A stretch of 64,000 nt of DNA from UBA4729 sp039931245 (GCA_039931245.1 JBDTSH010000006.1:1-64000), one strand, 5' to 3'. Positions 15,143 to 24,636 are shown, numbered from the stretch's first letter. Notes: generated by a model from the letters alone, not told the origin. Made by a program: numbers and translations.

Positions 15143-16774
15143 TTACTTTTTAACTGGCTTGAGTTTGCGGGCCGCGAATACCAGGCCGAGAGCTGCCAGC
15201 GTGGTGGTCGCTAGCGAAACCAGGGGATGGGCCGCGACTAATGCGAAACCGGTGTCTGGCTTCGCGGGTAGTTTGCTGGCGTCAATACTTTTGACTGTCA
15301 GGACTACATCATTGCCATCACCGCCCTTGTAGGTCACGCTGTAGGTGACACCTTGGTTGGTGTAGTCGCCACCTTCGGCGAGGCCGGTGAACGTCCCAGT
15401 GACGGCATCGGCGGCATCATTGTCGATGATTGTGTAGCTTTGGCCAACTTTGGGGACAAAACCACCGTAGAGCGTCGCATCGAGCGTCCCGCCCGTTACA
15501 TCGACTGCCCCAGTGACTTTCATTTGGTCGTAGCCAGTGCAAGCATCAGTTCCACCGACATCAACTTGGTAGGTGCCATTGATAGCGATATCACCGAGGC
15601 TCGTGAGGCAGCCCGGGCTGTGTCCGGGAGCAACAGTCGATCCTGGTCCCGCGCCTAGGCCGGCAATCTGGCCGCTACCTTGGAGAGTTGCACCGCTATT
15701 CAAGGAGACGTACCCGGCTTGACCGTCAACAACTAACGTTTCATTCGAAACTACGGCAAAGGTCGTCGACGATTGATCGTCACTCACCGTCGTTACTTTG
15801 ACGGGGTTGGTCTGCAAACCCGGGGTAGATTTAGAGGTATTGCTACTGGGATTTAAGTTTAAGATACCACCTGAGGTGGGGTCCTTCGTCAGAGTAAAAT
15901 CGCCCGATAGTGCCCCGCTGTAATTAACCGTGGCAGCATCCATGGGCATAAAATACGAATCAGCCAATAGCACCACGGGGCCGGTCATAGTCCACGTCGT
16001 CGCTGTACCTGAGCAAAAATTCAGCACTGCGGGGTCGCAGACTGGATAAATATTCACTTTGGGATTCACGGAACCACTGCCACCCCCGAGCGTCAGCGGT
16101 GCTGTGAGCGTCTCGGTTGTCTGTACTGCCATCAGAGATAATGTGGCATTTATCTGGACGGCGAATGAGCCAGCGGTTGTGGACGTCAGCCCGGCAACCG
16201 AACCACTGCCGATTGTTAGGAGACCGCTTATAGTACTTCCGGTGAGATAAAAGTCGGCGTTACTACCTTCAATATTCGTCGCCAGGGTTACATTTCCGCC
16301 GAACGCCGACGACTTGACGTCGAACGACGTACCGGAAATCGTTAAGTCACCGAGTGTCGTCACGACGGCGGTTGGCTCCATATTCAGTCTGGTGTATGTT
16401 CCGGTCGCTTGTATCGTGGCCGGAGCGGCTAATTTGAGCGAATCGAGGTAGTAGTTACTGAAGTTTAATGAAGTGTCATTGATTAGATCGACGCCACCAA
16501 GAGCCGTATTGATGTCATTTAATAAGTGCACCGAATTATTCGAGCTGCCGCCCACAGGTGGGATGGTCCCAAGCGTAATCAAGTCACCGGTGAGGGGGAC
16601 ACCGCTGCCACAACCCGACCAGTTGGCAGCCGTACTGAATTTATTGTCGGCGGCCGTGCCGGTCCAGGTACAGGTTTGGACGGCGGCGTGGGCCAGCGGC
16701 ATGGCCACGGTTAACACCGAAGACAAACTCAGGACCGTAGCTACGGCGAGCTTGACGTTGTTTTTGATTTTCAT
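15143..16774 (-). CDS. Cell-wall-anchored surface protein with sorting signal (sortase substrate)
   Basis: 543 aa. The signal peptide is residues 1-30 (ending AHAA). The body is rich in Ser, Thr and Gly and predicted to be beta-helical; near the C-terminus is the PGHSPGCLTSLGDI...YDQMKVTGAVDVTGGTLDA...GGDGNDVVLTV block typical of autotransporter-type beta-strand passengers. The end is a sorting signal: LPAKPDTG (502-509), hydrophobic helix, then RKLKPVKK. In the LPxTG frame the motif is duplicated as LPAKPDTG. A strong TTGACA/GATAAT promoter and SD AAAGG precede it; the sortase follows. Confidence 0.87.
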   Translation of the reverse strand: MKIKNNVKLAVATVLSLSSVLTVAMPLAHAAVQTCTWTGTAADNKFSTAANWSGCGSGVPLTGDLITLGTIPPVGGSSNNSVHLLNDINTALGGVDLINDTSLNFSNYYLDSLKLAAPATIQATGTYTRLNMEPTAVVTTLGDLTISGTSFDVKSSAFGGNVTLATNIEGSNADFYLTGSTISGLLTIGSGSVAGLTSTTAGSFAVQINATLSLMAVQTTETLTAPLTLGGGSGSVNPKVNIYPVCDPAVLNFCSGTATTWTMTGPVVLLADSYFMPMDAATVNYSGALSGDFTLTKDPTSGGILNLNPSSNTSKSTPGLQTNPVKVTTVSDDQSSTTFAVVSNETLVVDGQAGYVSLNSGATLQGSGQIAGLGAGPGSTVAPGHSPGCLTSLGDIAINGTYQVDVGGTDACTGYDQMKVTGAVDVTGGTLDATLYGGFVPKVGQSYTIIDNDAADAVTGTFTGLAEGGDYTNQGVTYSVTYKGGDGNDVVLTVKSIDASKLPAKPDTGFALVAAHPLVSLATTTLAALGLVFAARKLKPVKK

Positions 16775-16828
16775 TTTCTACCTTTTGTTACTTTTTTATT
16801 CTGATTTTGTTTAAGGTCTACAAAGCGG

Positions 16829-16857
16829 ATTATCGTGCAAACCGGTAACGCTGTCAA
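16829..16857 (-). promoter_or_regulatory. Strong promoter of the surface-protein/sortase operon
   Basis: On the minus strand TTGACA (16857-16852) and GATAAT (16834-16829) are 17 bp apart. The predicted leader is about 50 nt and includes the SD AAAGG. This near-consensus -35 contrasts with the poor -35 sites of most leaderless promoters here. Confidence 0.75.
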
Positions 16858-16912
16858 TACCACATCCGATTAATCTATTTCCCCCTCTGTTGGGGCCACC
16901 ACATGCGGCAAG

Positions 16913-17659
16913 TTATTTCGAAGTCTTCAAGGACGGGCTAATTGTCGAGGCCGAAAAGCCGGAGACTTGCCAACTGTCGCCCCCTACGAGGTCGACTTTG
17001 AGATATTGGACGGCGTATTGGGTCGGTACTTTATAAACCAAGGTCGCGTGCGGGGGGGTCGATTTGCTAGCCTGGCGGGCAGCCACGCTGGCTGGACCTT
17101 GCAGGCCACCCGAGACCTGGCTGACTATTTTTTCAAAATTGGCCACCGAGTTATGTTGTTGGTAGGTCGGACTGGTCAAACTATAGGCATCGAACGAATC
17201 ATCCTTCTGCAGGTCGCTAATGAATTGATCGGAGACTTTCTGAGCGGCTTTCGTCGGCTCGGCCTGGAGTGCCCGCAGCCCGAAAAACAGCGCGACGGCC
17301 ACGACAGCCACCCCGATGACCGCTACTAGCCCATAGAGCCAGGTCGGCCGGCGCCGCTTCACGGTCAATTCTAAAGGGAGCGGCGACTGGTAGAGGGTTT
17401 GAGGGGTCGGCGGGAAGTACGTCGCCTGGCCGGGAGCCACCGGGGGCGGCAATATTCGGGGTGGAGGGGTCGCCATATAGCCGGGGCGGGGGTCCAGCGG
17501 TGAGCCCGCTTGGTAGCCCGGGGGCGGGCTAAAGTAGGGCCGGGCGGCGACCGGTTGAGTTCCCGCTGCGGAGGATTGCGCGTCGGCAGTCGCCGGCTGA
17601 ACTCCGTTGCGGGGGTCCGATGGGGGTTGATGGGGGTCGAGGGGGGATTGATTTTCCAT
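16913..17659 (-). CDS. Proline-rich, single-helix membrane protein with extracytoplasmic domain, unknown function
   Basis: 248 aa. Residues 1-100 are a disordered Pro/Gln/Ala tail, followed by KRRR, a membrane helix at about 107-128 and a soluble domain of about 120 residues predicted outside. The domain has the look of small DUF4864/NTF2-like folds (KVSDQFISDLQKDDSFDAYS) but is not assigned. The plan and the N-terminal SPLDP motif are shared with the protein at the left window edge. TATAAT lies about 36 nt upstream of the ATG. Confidence 0.7.
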   Translation of the reverse strand: MENQSPLDPHQPPSDPRNGVQPATADAQSSAAGTQPVAARPYFSPPPGYQAGSPLDPRPGYMATPPPRILPPPVAPGQATYFPPTPQTLYQSPLPLELTVKRRRPTWLYGLVAVIGVAVVAVALFFGLRALQAEPTKAAQKVSDQFISDLQKDDSFDAYSLTSPTYQQHNSVANFEKIVSQVSGGLQGPASVAARQASKSTPPHATLVYKVPTQYAVQYLKVDLVGGDSWQVSGFSASTISPSLKTSK

Positions 17660-17742
17660 AGTGTTGTCTGACTGCTTAATTGACTACCAGGTTCATATTA
17701 TACCGAATTTTTGGCAATTTGGGGCCGGGGTCAGCTATCTCA

Positions 17743-18135
17743 CTACTTTTTGGGGAGCGTGATGTGGGGCAGCGCGCCATATTCTGGCACGGCCATAGTG
17801 TCATTCTCCCCAGCCGCCAGACGGGCGCTGCCCCGCACTATCCAGTCGGCCCCGTCACTGGCGATGATGGGCAACTGTAAAGCGTCGGCCAAAGCATTGG
17901 CAACGGCCAAGCCTATCCGCAGGCCCGTAAAGCTGCCGGGACCCCGAAAAGCTATAATACCCGCCAGGTCCGCGAGACTATGGCCGTGCTGAGTCAGTAA
18001 TGAGGCAATTTTAGTATGGATAGTTTCGGCCAAAGCCCGGTGCGCCTCCCATGTTTCGTAGCCAATTTGGTGGTTATCGTGAAACAAGCCGAGTTCGGCG
18101 GCCGGCTTATCCGAACGGATGGTCAAAATTAACAT
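17743..18135 (-). CDS. tsaB: TsaB-like protein, short form (tRNA t6A biosynthesis)
   Basis: 130 aa. Residues 1-130 match the N-terminal half of TsaB: MLILTIRSDKPAAELGLF, then the LAGIIAFRGPGSFTGLRIGLAVANALA signature. The family is usually about 220 aa, so the C-terminal lobe is missing, a reduction expected in CPR genomes. TsaB scaffolds TsaD and TsaE in making threonylcarbamoyl-adenosine on tRNAs. The start is placed at 18135 because TATACT lies 7 nt upstream. It lies directly downstream of tsaE. Confidence 0.88.
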   Translation of the reverse strand: MLILTIRSDKPAAELGLFHDNHQIGYETWEAHRALAETIHTKIASLLTQHGHSLADLAGIIAFRGPGSFTGLRIGLAVANALADALQLPIIASDGADWIVRGSARLAAGENDTMAVPEYGALPHITLPKK

Positions 18136-18180
18136 TACTAGTAGTATATCGCACAACCGGCGGCTGACTCTAGTGCTGAG

Positions 18181-18666
18181 TTACGCGACGGTCGGGCGGA
18201 CAGCGCCGGGCGGCAAGAGGTAGCTCAAGTTGTCGGGGCAGGCCAGTATATAGTCTCGGCTCGTCTCGCCGGTGACCCTGATATTGATCGTCAGCCGCTC
18301 AGCCGGCAGCACCTCGGCGACGATACCGGCCCACTCAATAATGACGACGTTGCCGGGATCGGCGATGATTTCCACCAGTTCGGCGCGGAGTATGCCCGGA
18401 TCGTTCAACCGATAGAAATCAAAATGATGGAGTTCGAGCTGCGGAGTACGATACACATTTGTCAGCGTAAAACTAGGGCTAGTAACTCGGTCGATGCTGC
18501 CGGCGCCGTGGGCGAAACCCCGCACAAAAGTAGTCTTGCCGCCCCCCAGGTCACTGACGAGCTCGATAACTTCACCGCCACGCAGTTTCGATCCGATGTG
18601 AGCGGCGAGCCGGCTGCTAGTGGCGAGGTCCGGAGAACTGATGTGATATGGCGTGACAGGGCTCAT
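18181..18666 (-). CDS. tsaE: tRNA threonylcarbamoyladenosine biosynthesis ATPase TsaE
   Basis: 161 aa. The Walker A motif GGGKTTFVRG, the SPSFTLTNVY switch and the FDFYRL and VIIEWAG segments are all characteristic of TsaE. It drives the TsaB/TsaD complex that adds t6A at position 37 of ANN-decoding tRNAs. The start is set to the ATG at 18666 because TACTAT lies 7 nt upstream; an upstream in-frame ATG at 18741 would put the promoter inside the gene. tsaB follows on the same strand. Confidence 0.93.
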   Translation of the reverse strand: MSPVTPYHISSPDLATSSRLAAHIGSKLRGGEVIELVSDLGGGKTTFVRGFAHGAGSIDRVTSPSFTLTNVYRTPQLELHHFDFYRLNDPGILRAELVEIIADPGNVVIIEWAGIVAEVLPAERLTINIRVTGETSRDYILACPDNLSYLLPPGAVRPTVA

Positions 18667-18767
18667 GCCCCCTATAGTAGGTGAGCCGGGCGAGCAGAGC
18701 AAGTCCGCGTCATCGAATCGTCTGGCGGGGGTAGGAAGCAATCATCGTCTCGCGCTATACTACTAAC

Positions 18768-19286
18768 ATGCTACAACTCAGTGCTGCCTTACTCAATAAA
18801 TCAATTCTGTCACTCCGAACGGGGATGCCGATCGCCGTGATTACCGCGCCGATTTTCAACCCCAACAATCTCAAAATCGAAGGTTTTTACTGCCAAGATC
18901 GTTTTGATAAGAAAGAGCTCGTCCTGCTCTACCAAGATATTCGCGAGATGTTACCCCAAGGCTATGTCGTCAACGATCACGATGTACTGGTTGAACCGGG
19001 CGAACTTATCCGCTTGAAGGAAGTGTTGGAAATTGGCTTTGAACTAATCGGCAAACAAGTCCAGACGGTCAGTAAGGTCAAAGTCGGCAAAGTCAGTGAT
19101 TATGCCGTCGAAACCGAAACAATGTTCGTTCAGAAAATCTATGTGGCCCAATCTATCCTCAAAAGTTTGACCGGTGGCAGCCTGAGTATTGATCGCACGC
19201 AAATAAACGAGATCACCCCCCGCCGTATTATCATCAATGATCTCGTCAAGACAGTTCCAGCTGGCGCGCCGGCGCCCATCGCCTAA
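18768..19286 (+). CDS. PRC-barrel domain protein
   Basis: 172 aa. The sequence from about 8 to 80 (LSLRTGMPIAVITAPIFNPNNLKIEGFYC... DHDVLVEPGELIRLKEVLEI) fits a PRC-barrel, and a second barrel-like repeat (VGKVSDYAVETETMFVQKIYV) follows. Such proteins bind RNA or act in photosynthetic and ribosome-maturation contexts (RimM has one); the role here is unknown. TATACT at 18756-18761 lies 6 nt before the ATG (leaderless). It is divergent from tsaE. The 180 bp after it (19287-19468) hold no supported feature. Confidence 0.75.
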   Translation: MLQLSAALLNKSILSLRTGMPIAVITAPIFNPNNLKIEGFYCQDRFDKKELVLLYQDIREMLPQGYVVNDHDVLVEPGELIRLKEVLEIGFELIGKQVQTVSKVKVGKVSDYAVETETMFVQKIYVAQSILKSLTGGSLSIDRTQINEITPRRIIINDLVKTVPAGAPAPIA

Positions 19287-19468
19287 ATAACCGCTCAGAC
19301 TTCGCCTTTCTTCGTAGAGGGAAGACGGGGTGGCCCGCCGTCATTCCGCTGCGGCGCTGACCAGACATATCGCCCCTAAATCAGGCGGCGCGGGCCATGT
19401 CATAACGCTTATGCTTAAATTATTAAAACGGAATGGCGCGGAGCGCTGTGAACGGCCGAATGAAGTGT

Positions 19469-20077
19469 TTAATATTCTTGGGTGATCTGGAGAGCGGCTT
19501 TAATATCGCTATAGTTAAAGCCTTGGCGGGCCAGGTACTGCATTAACTTAAGGTCATCCTGGTAGCGCGTCTGCTGGCGTTTGCGCTCGACGATCGCGGC
19601 CAGGGCCAGGCCTTCGTCGGCTTGATCATTGCCGACAACCTGCTCGATAATGTCCCCGGCAATATGTTTTTTCCGTAAATCTATCGACATTTTGCGACGT
19701 GAAGTAGGGCGGAGCAGGCGTCGGTCGTGCACATAAGCCGCGGCAAACTTGGCATCGTCCACCAAGCCCAGCCGCAACAACTTGTTCGTAATTTGTTCAA
19801 TAAGTGGGGCAGGGCAGTCTTTGCGGGTCAGGTAGGCCGCAATCTCCCACTGTGACCTCGGCCGAATGGCCAGGTAGCGCAGCACCATATTGTAGACCTT
19901 GTCGTCGGCGCTCAGACGCCGAAAGTCGGCCACTTGCGGCGCCGTTATTTCGTCGCCTTTAGCCAGATGGCTCCCCAACAAGGCGTCGGCGCTCAGACTA
20001 AAGGCGTACATTTCATCGACAAATATCGAGTAGCGGTCGGCCCGTTTAGCCTGTTGCTTGATGCTAGTAATTTTCAT
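19469..20077 (-). CDS. recX: Regulatory protein RecX
   Basis: 202 aa. The three-helix repeats typical of RecX are visible (YNMVLRYLAIRPRSQWEIAAYL; LLRLGLVDDAKFAAAYV; KLMQYLARQGFNYSDIKAAL). RecX modulates RecA filaments. It lies 80 bp downstream of recA on the same strand with GGAGGAGG about 12 nt before its ATG, so it is probably cotranscribed. Confidence 0.9.
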   Translation of the reverse strand: MKITSIKQQAKRADRYSIFVDEMYAFSLSADALLGSHLAKGDEITAPQVADFRRLSADDKVYNMVLRYLAIRPRSQWEIAAYLTRKDCPAPLIEQITNKLLRLGLVDDAKFAAAYVHDRRLLRPTSRRKMSIDLRKKHIAGDIIEQVVGNDQADEGLALAAIVERKRQQTRYQDDLKLMQYLARQGFNYSDIKAALQITQEY

Positions 20078-20157
20078 AGTGAAGCGAGCCTCCTCCCCAG
20101 TTGACCGCCCTTCCCCAGACGATCCCCTGGGCTAAGCCGCCGCCCTGACTCGCTGGC

Positions 20158-21222
20158 CTAGGCGGCGTCCTTGGCGGCATCGGCGGCCATAACTTTGGCG
20201 GCAATTTCTTTGAGAATTTCCGGGTTATCCTGCAAATACTGCTTGGCGGCTTCCCGGCCTTGACCAATTTTGGCGTCGTTATAGGCATACCATGCCCCCG
20301 ACTTCTCGATGATATCGCGCGCGGCGGCTAAATCGACCACGTCACCAGCCAAGCTAATACCCTGGTTGTACATGATATCGAATTCGGCTTCGCGGAACGG
20401 CGGAGCAATCTTGTTTTTGACGACTTTAACGCGCGTCCGATTACCGATCACAGCGTCCCCTTGCTTGATCTGGCCAATCCGGCGAATATCCATCCGGACC
20501 GAGGCGTAAAACTTTAGGGCATTACCGCCGGTAGTCGTTTCGGGGTTCCCGAACATGACACCAATTTTCATGCGAATTTGGTTGATGAAGATGACCGTGG
20601 TTTTGCTGCGGCTAATAACACCCGTCAGCTTCCGGAGGGCTTGACTCATCAAACGAGCCTGCAAGCCCATGTGGCTGTCACCCATATCACCTTCGATTTC
20701 GGCCCGGGGAACGAGGGCGGCGACCGAGTCCACTACAATCAGATCAACGGCGTTCGAGCGGACCAACGTTTCGACAATTTCAAGAGCTTGTTCGCCGTTG
20801 TCGGGCTGGCTCAGCAGCAGATTCTCGACATCAACGCCGATGCGCTTGGCATACGACGGGTCGAGGGCGTGTTCAGCGTCAATAAAAGCGGCCGTACCGC
20901 CGCGGCGCTGGACTTCGGCAATGGCGTGCAATGTCAAAGTCGTTTTACCGGAACTTTCCGGGCCATAGACTTCGACAATGCGGCCTTTAGGAATACCGCC
21001 GCCGAGGGCAATGTCGAGCGACAAACTACCGCTCGGGACACATTCAACCTGGGTATTGTGGGCGTCACCCAATTTCATAATTGAGCCTTTGCCGAATTGT
21101 TTTTCGATAGCCTCAAGGGCGATGCCGAGGGCTTTCGCTTTACCATCAAGCACCGTCTCTTTGGGCTCTTTGGCTGTCTTGGCCGCTTTGGCCTCTTTGA
21201 GTGCGTTCTTATTATCTGGCAT
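20158..21222 (-). CDS. recA: Recombinase RecA
   Basis: 354 aa. Walker A GPESSGKTT is at residues 87-95, followed by FIDAEHALDP, DLIVVDSVAALVPR and the L2 NQIRMKIGVMFGNPETTTGG. An extended Lys/Ala-rich N-terminal tail of about 25 residues precedes the core. The start at 21222 is chosen because AGGAGGTCCT lies immediately upstream; a longer in-frame extension lacks an SD. A TATAGT about 60 nt upstream is the likely -10, so this is an SD-led, not leaderless, transcript. No LexA-type SOS box was seen. recX follows. Confidence 0.98.
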   Translation of the reverse strand: MPDNKNALKEAKAAKTAKEPKETVLDGKAKALGIALEAIEKQFGKGSIMKLGDAHNTQVECVPSGSLSLDIALGGGIPKGRIVEVYGPESSGKTTLTLHAIAEVQRRGGTAAFIDAEHALDPSYAKRIGVDVENLLLSQPDNGEQALEIVETLVRSNAVDLIVVDSVAALVPRAEIEGDMGDSHMGLQARLMSQALRKLTGVISRSKTTVIFINQIRMKIGVMFGNPETTTGGNALKFYASVRMDIRRIGQIKQGDAVIGNRTRVKVVKNKIAPPFREAEFDIMYNQGISLAGDVVDLAAARDIIEKSGAWYAYNDAKIGQGREAAKQYLQDNPEILKEIAAKVMAADAAKDAA

Positions 21223-21430
21223 AGGACCTCCTGTATTATTACCCTGCAAATTTGCCACTTGCCTGTTAATATTTTAGCACTATAGTCGCCCCGACGTCGC
21301 CCTGAAATTTCGACCGTTATGTTTAGACCATTATTTAAGTATTAGTTCAGTCCGTCTCGCCGAGCGGACGAATTATTTTCCAGATAAATGCTTACGTTTT
21401 TAAAGTGAAACTGATAAGATGGGTACCAGG

Positions 21431-21502
21431 ATGGGCGAGTATATTAAAACACTAAAAAACAACCGTAATCGACAGCCAGATACTCTGGTGGTGGCGGCGT
21501 AA
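21431..21502 (+). CDS. Candidate 23-aa upstream peptide translationally coupled to pilB
   Basis: A short frame (MGEYIKTLKNNRNRQPDTLV plus VAA) ends in TAA that overlaps the pilB start as TAATG. An in-frame ATG at 21419 would add four residues. TAAGAT at 21415-21420 could be its -10. pilB itself has no close SD, so this mini-cistron may deliver ribosomes to pilB. The coding status is uncertain. Confidence 0.35.
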   Translation: MGEYIKTLKNNRNRQPDTLVVAA

Positions 21503-23307
21503 TGCGTATCGCCGATTCCTTAGTCGAAAAACTGCTGCACCACAGCCCGGCTATCACCAAAGAGCAGATTACAGCCCTCCGCGAGCAAGAAACGAACGAA
21601 AAAAAGCCTCTCCAAGATCTCGTTATCAAGAACAATCTGATGAGCGAAAAAGAGCTGACCCGGTTGTATGCCGAAGAGATCGAAATTCCCTTTGTCGAGC
21701 TCAACGGCCGCGAAATCAAACACGAGGTACTCACTTTACTGCCCGAGCGGATTGCCCGCCAGTACCACGCCGTCGTCTTTGACATCGATGAAAATGGCGT
21801 CAACCAGCTCGCCATGGAAGACCCCGACGATATCCAAGCTCTCAACTTTCTTCAAAAGCAGCTCAACAATAACATCAAAGTCTTTATCACGACCAGCAGC
21901 TTGCTACAATCAGCCCTCGACCAGTATCGGGGGAATATAAGTAGCGAGCTAACCAAAGTCATTGCCAGCGACGACATCGCCGATGACAGCGACGACATTG
22001 ATGCCAGCGACCTGGCTGAAGACTCGCCCGTCGCCCAAACTGTCAATATTATTATCGAGTACGGCGTCAAAGCCGGGGCCAGCGATATCCACATCGAACC
22101 GCGCGAAAATTTCGTGGTCGTCCGCTACCGGATCGACGGGTTACTACGCGAAGCCAATAAGATCCCCCGCAAAATGCTCGGCGCCCTGGTCAGTCGTATA
22201 AAAATTCTGAGCAACCTGAAAATCGACGAACACCGCGCCCCCCAAGACGGGCGCTTTAAGGTCGAAATTAACGGTCTCGTCTATGCCCTGCGCGTCTCCA
22301 CCCTACCGATACTCGACGGCGAAAAAGTCGTCATGCGGATTTTGAATGAATCGAGCAAACCAGCCGATTTTACCGAACTGGGCTTTTGGGGCGAATCTTT
22401 GGGGCAGCTCAAGGACGCCATCACCCAGCCCCACGGCATGGTACTCGTGACCGGTCCGACCGGTTCGGGCAAATCAACAACGCTGTTTAGTGTCTTGAGT
22501 TCCCTTAATACGCCCAACGTTAATATCTCGACGGTGGAAGACCCGATCGAATATCATATTGTCGGCGCCAACCAGACTCAGGTCAACGCCATCGCCGGTA
22601 TGACCTTCACCAACGGCCTGCGGGCCCTGTTGCGCCAAGACCCCAATATCATTATGGTCGGGGAGGTTCGCGACAGCGAAACAGCCGACCTGGCCGTCCA
22701 AGCCGCCCTGACCGGTCACCTCGTTTTCTCAACCTTGCACACCAACAACGCCGCCACCTGTTTGCCGCGCTTACTCGACATGGGCATCGAGCCCTTTCTG
22801 ATCGCCAGCACCGTCCGCGTCATTATCGCCCAACGCCTGGTTCGGCGGCTCTGCGTTAATTGCCGCGTCGCCTACACGCCCGACGCCCCGAGCCTGAAGC
22901 AATTAAGCAGTTCCTTCCAGCTCGATAAAAACGGCGGCTTTAAAAAGATGAATGAGCTCGACGCCGCGGCGCTAGCCGACGGAATTGGCACGTCAAACGG
23001 CGGGCAGGGCTCGGCGGCCGACCAACTTGGCAGCACCCCGACAGCCATAACCCGCTTGTTCAAAGCCCCGGATGATGGCTGCGACAACTGCAACCACAGC
23101 GGCTTCAAGGGCCGCATCGGGATCTACGAAGTATTACAAAACTCCGCGGCCATTCAGACCCTGATCGTTAGCCACGCTTCGAGCGAAACAATCGAAACGG
23201 CGGCCATTAACGACGGCATGCTTACCATGCAGCTCGATGGGCTCGTCAAAGCCATGCGTGGCCAGACCACCATAGAAGAAATCTTACGCGTCACGAGCAG
23301 CGAATAG
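21502..23307 (+). CDS. pilB: Type IV pilus assembly ATPase PilB
   Basis: 601 aa. An N-terminal MshEN/GspE_N domain (1-140) precedes the secretion ATPase: Walker A GPTGSGKSTT near residue 318, Asp box, VEDPIEYHI Walker-B-like segment and GEVRDSETADLAVQAALTGH with the His box STLHTN. A C-terminal zinc-finger-like CVNC...CDNC pair is present. An acidic Asp-rich linker (about 155-175) is notable. PilB powers pilus extension. pilC begins 4 bp after its stop. No pilT retraction ATPase lies in the window. Confidence 0.95.
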   Translation: MRIADSLVEKLLHHSPAITKEQITALREQETNEKKPLQDLVIKNNLMSEKELTRLYAEEIEIPFVELNGREIKHEVLTLLPERIARQYHAVVFDIDENGVNQLAMEDPDDIQALNFLQKQLNNNIKVFITTSSLLQSALDQYRGNISSELTKVIASDDIADDSDDIDASDLAEDSPVAQTVNIIIEYGVKAGASDIHIEPRENFVVVRYRIDGLLREANKIPRKMLGALVSRIKILSNLKIDEHRAPQDGRFKVEINGLVYALRVSTLPILDGEKVVMRILNESSKPADFTELGFWGESLGQLKDAITQPHGMVLVTGPTGSGKSTTLFSVLSSLNTPNVNISTVEDPIEYHIVGANQTQVNAIAGMTFTNGLRALLRQDPNIIMVGEVRDSETADLAVQAALTGHLVFSTLHTNNAATCLPRLLDMGIEPFLIASTVRVIIAQRLVRRLCVNCRVAYTPDAPSLKQLSSSFQLDKNGGFKKMNELDAAALADGIGTSNGGQGSAADQLGSTPTAITRLFKAPDDGCDNCNHSGFKGRIGIYEVLQNSAAIQTLIVSHASSETIETAAINDGMLTMQLDGLVKAMRGQTTIEEILRVTSSE

Positions 23308-23310
23308 GCC

Positions 23311-24588
23311 ATGCAGTTCCTCTATAAAGCCACCACTGCCGAAGGCCGCACCATATCGGGCAGTGCCGAAGCGGTCAGCAAACCCGCTTTGCTTGCCTTG
23401 CTGCGCAAACAGGGCGTCACCCCGATACTCGTCGAACAGGACAAAAATCATAAGAGCGGTTCCCTGTTTGGGCCCAAAAAGAAGATCAAACTCAACGATC
23501 TTGTCATCTTCACCCGCCAACTCTCGACCATGATTAGTGCCGGCGTCCCGCTATCGCGCGCTATGGCGGCCCTCCAAACCAACGCCGATAACGCCTACAT
23601 GCGTGAAGTCTTGGCGGGCATATCTAAAGATGTCGAGAGCGGTTTCCCGCTGGGCGATTCGTTCGCTAAATATCCTCACGTCTTTAGCGAGGTCTACGTC
23701 AATATGGTGCGAGCCGGCGAAGAAGGCGGTATTTTGGACGAGATCCTCAAACGGCTGGCTCTGCAGGTCGAGCAAGACGCCTCGATCCGGAAGAAGATTA
23801 AGAGCGCCATGATGTATCCGATCGTGATACTCAGTATCACGGTGATGGCATTCTTCGGGATCATGCTGTTGATTGTGCCGAAAATTGGTAAAATTCTACT
23901 CGATTTAGGGGGTCCGAATGCCAAACTGCCGATCTACACCGTCGTCATGCTCAACGCCAGTAATTTTTGCGTCCACAATACTATCGTCAGCCATATTCCC
24001 CTGCTCAATATGATACCGCTGGTCAACAAGCTGCCGAACTTGCTCTTCATCATGGCTTTTGTGGCCGTCGGCACCGTCTACCTGTTGCGCTACATCCGCA
24101 CCGAAGCCGGCATGTATAAGTTTCACGCTTTGCTGCTACGCTTACCGGTCGTCAAAATTATCATTTTAAAGATTGCCATTGCCCGCTTTTCCCGCACCTT
24201 TGCGTCCCTAATGGGTTCCGGCGTCAGCGTCCTCGATGCCCTCGAAGTGACCGGTGCCGCCCTGGGCAACAAAGTTATTGAAGGCGAGCTGAAGGCGGCG
24301 GCCATTGAAGTCCGCAACGGCAAACCACTGAGCGACCCCATCAGCAAAAGTAAGCACTTCCCGGCGATTGTCTCCCAAATGTTAATTGTTGGCGAGGAGA
24401 CCGGCCAGATCGACACCGTCCTCACTAAAATCGCCGATTTTTACGAAGAAGAGGTCGACGTCCTGATCGATGGCTTGGCGGCGATTATCGAGCCGATCAT
24501 GATCGTTGGTCTCGGGGCGGCCGTCGGGCTGATCGCCGCGTCGGTGATGGGACCGATCGCCAACTTATCCAAGAATATTGGCGGTTAA
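23311..24588 (+). CDS. pilC: Type IV pilus inner-membrane platform protein PilC
   Basis: 425 aa. Two T2SSF domains are present (about 70-195 and 275-400), each starting FTRQLSTMISAGVPL- or FSRTFASLMGSGVSV-like and each followed by membrane helices, with a C-terminal helix. PilC couples the PilB motor to pilin insertion. It follows pilB with 3 bp between stop and start, so the two are one operon. Confidence 0.95.
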   Translation: MQFLYKATTAEGRTISGSAEAVSKPALLALLRKQGVTPILVEQDKNHKSGSLFGPKKKIKLNDLVIFTRQLSTMISAGVPLSRAMAALQTNADNAYMREVLAGISKDVESGFPLGDSFAKYPHVFSEVYVNMVRAGEEGGILDEILKRLALQVEQDASIRKKIKSAMMYPIVILSITVMAFFGIMLLIVPKIGKILLDLGGPNAKLPIYTVVMLNASNFCVHNTIVSHIPLLNMIPLVNKLPNLLFIMAFVAVGTVYLLRYIRTEAGMYKFHALLLRLPVVKIIILKIAIARFSRTFASLMGSGVSVLDALEVTGAALGNKVIEGELKAAAIEVRNGKPLSDPISKSKHFPAIVSQMLIVGEETGQIDTVLTKIADFYEEEVDVLIDGLAAIIEPIMIVGLGAAVGLIAASVMGPIANLSKNIGG

Positions 24589-24636
24589 TTGTTGCCAATC
24601 CTACAGCAGTAAACTTAAATCTTATCCACAGATCTA

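Noticed and set aside
14798..15214. Long plus-strand frames antisense to the sortase and surface protein
   Set aside because: They are GC-driven shadows with no start signal and no domain; the minus-strand proteins have full catalytic and sorting motifs.
20158..21300. SOS box upstream of recA
   Set aside because: No CGAAC-N4-GTTCG or other LexA-like palindrome is seen between the -10 and the ATG.
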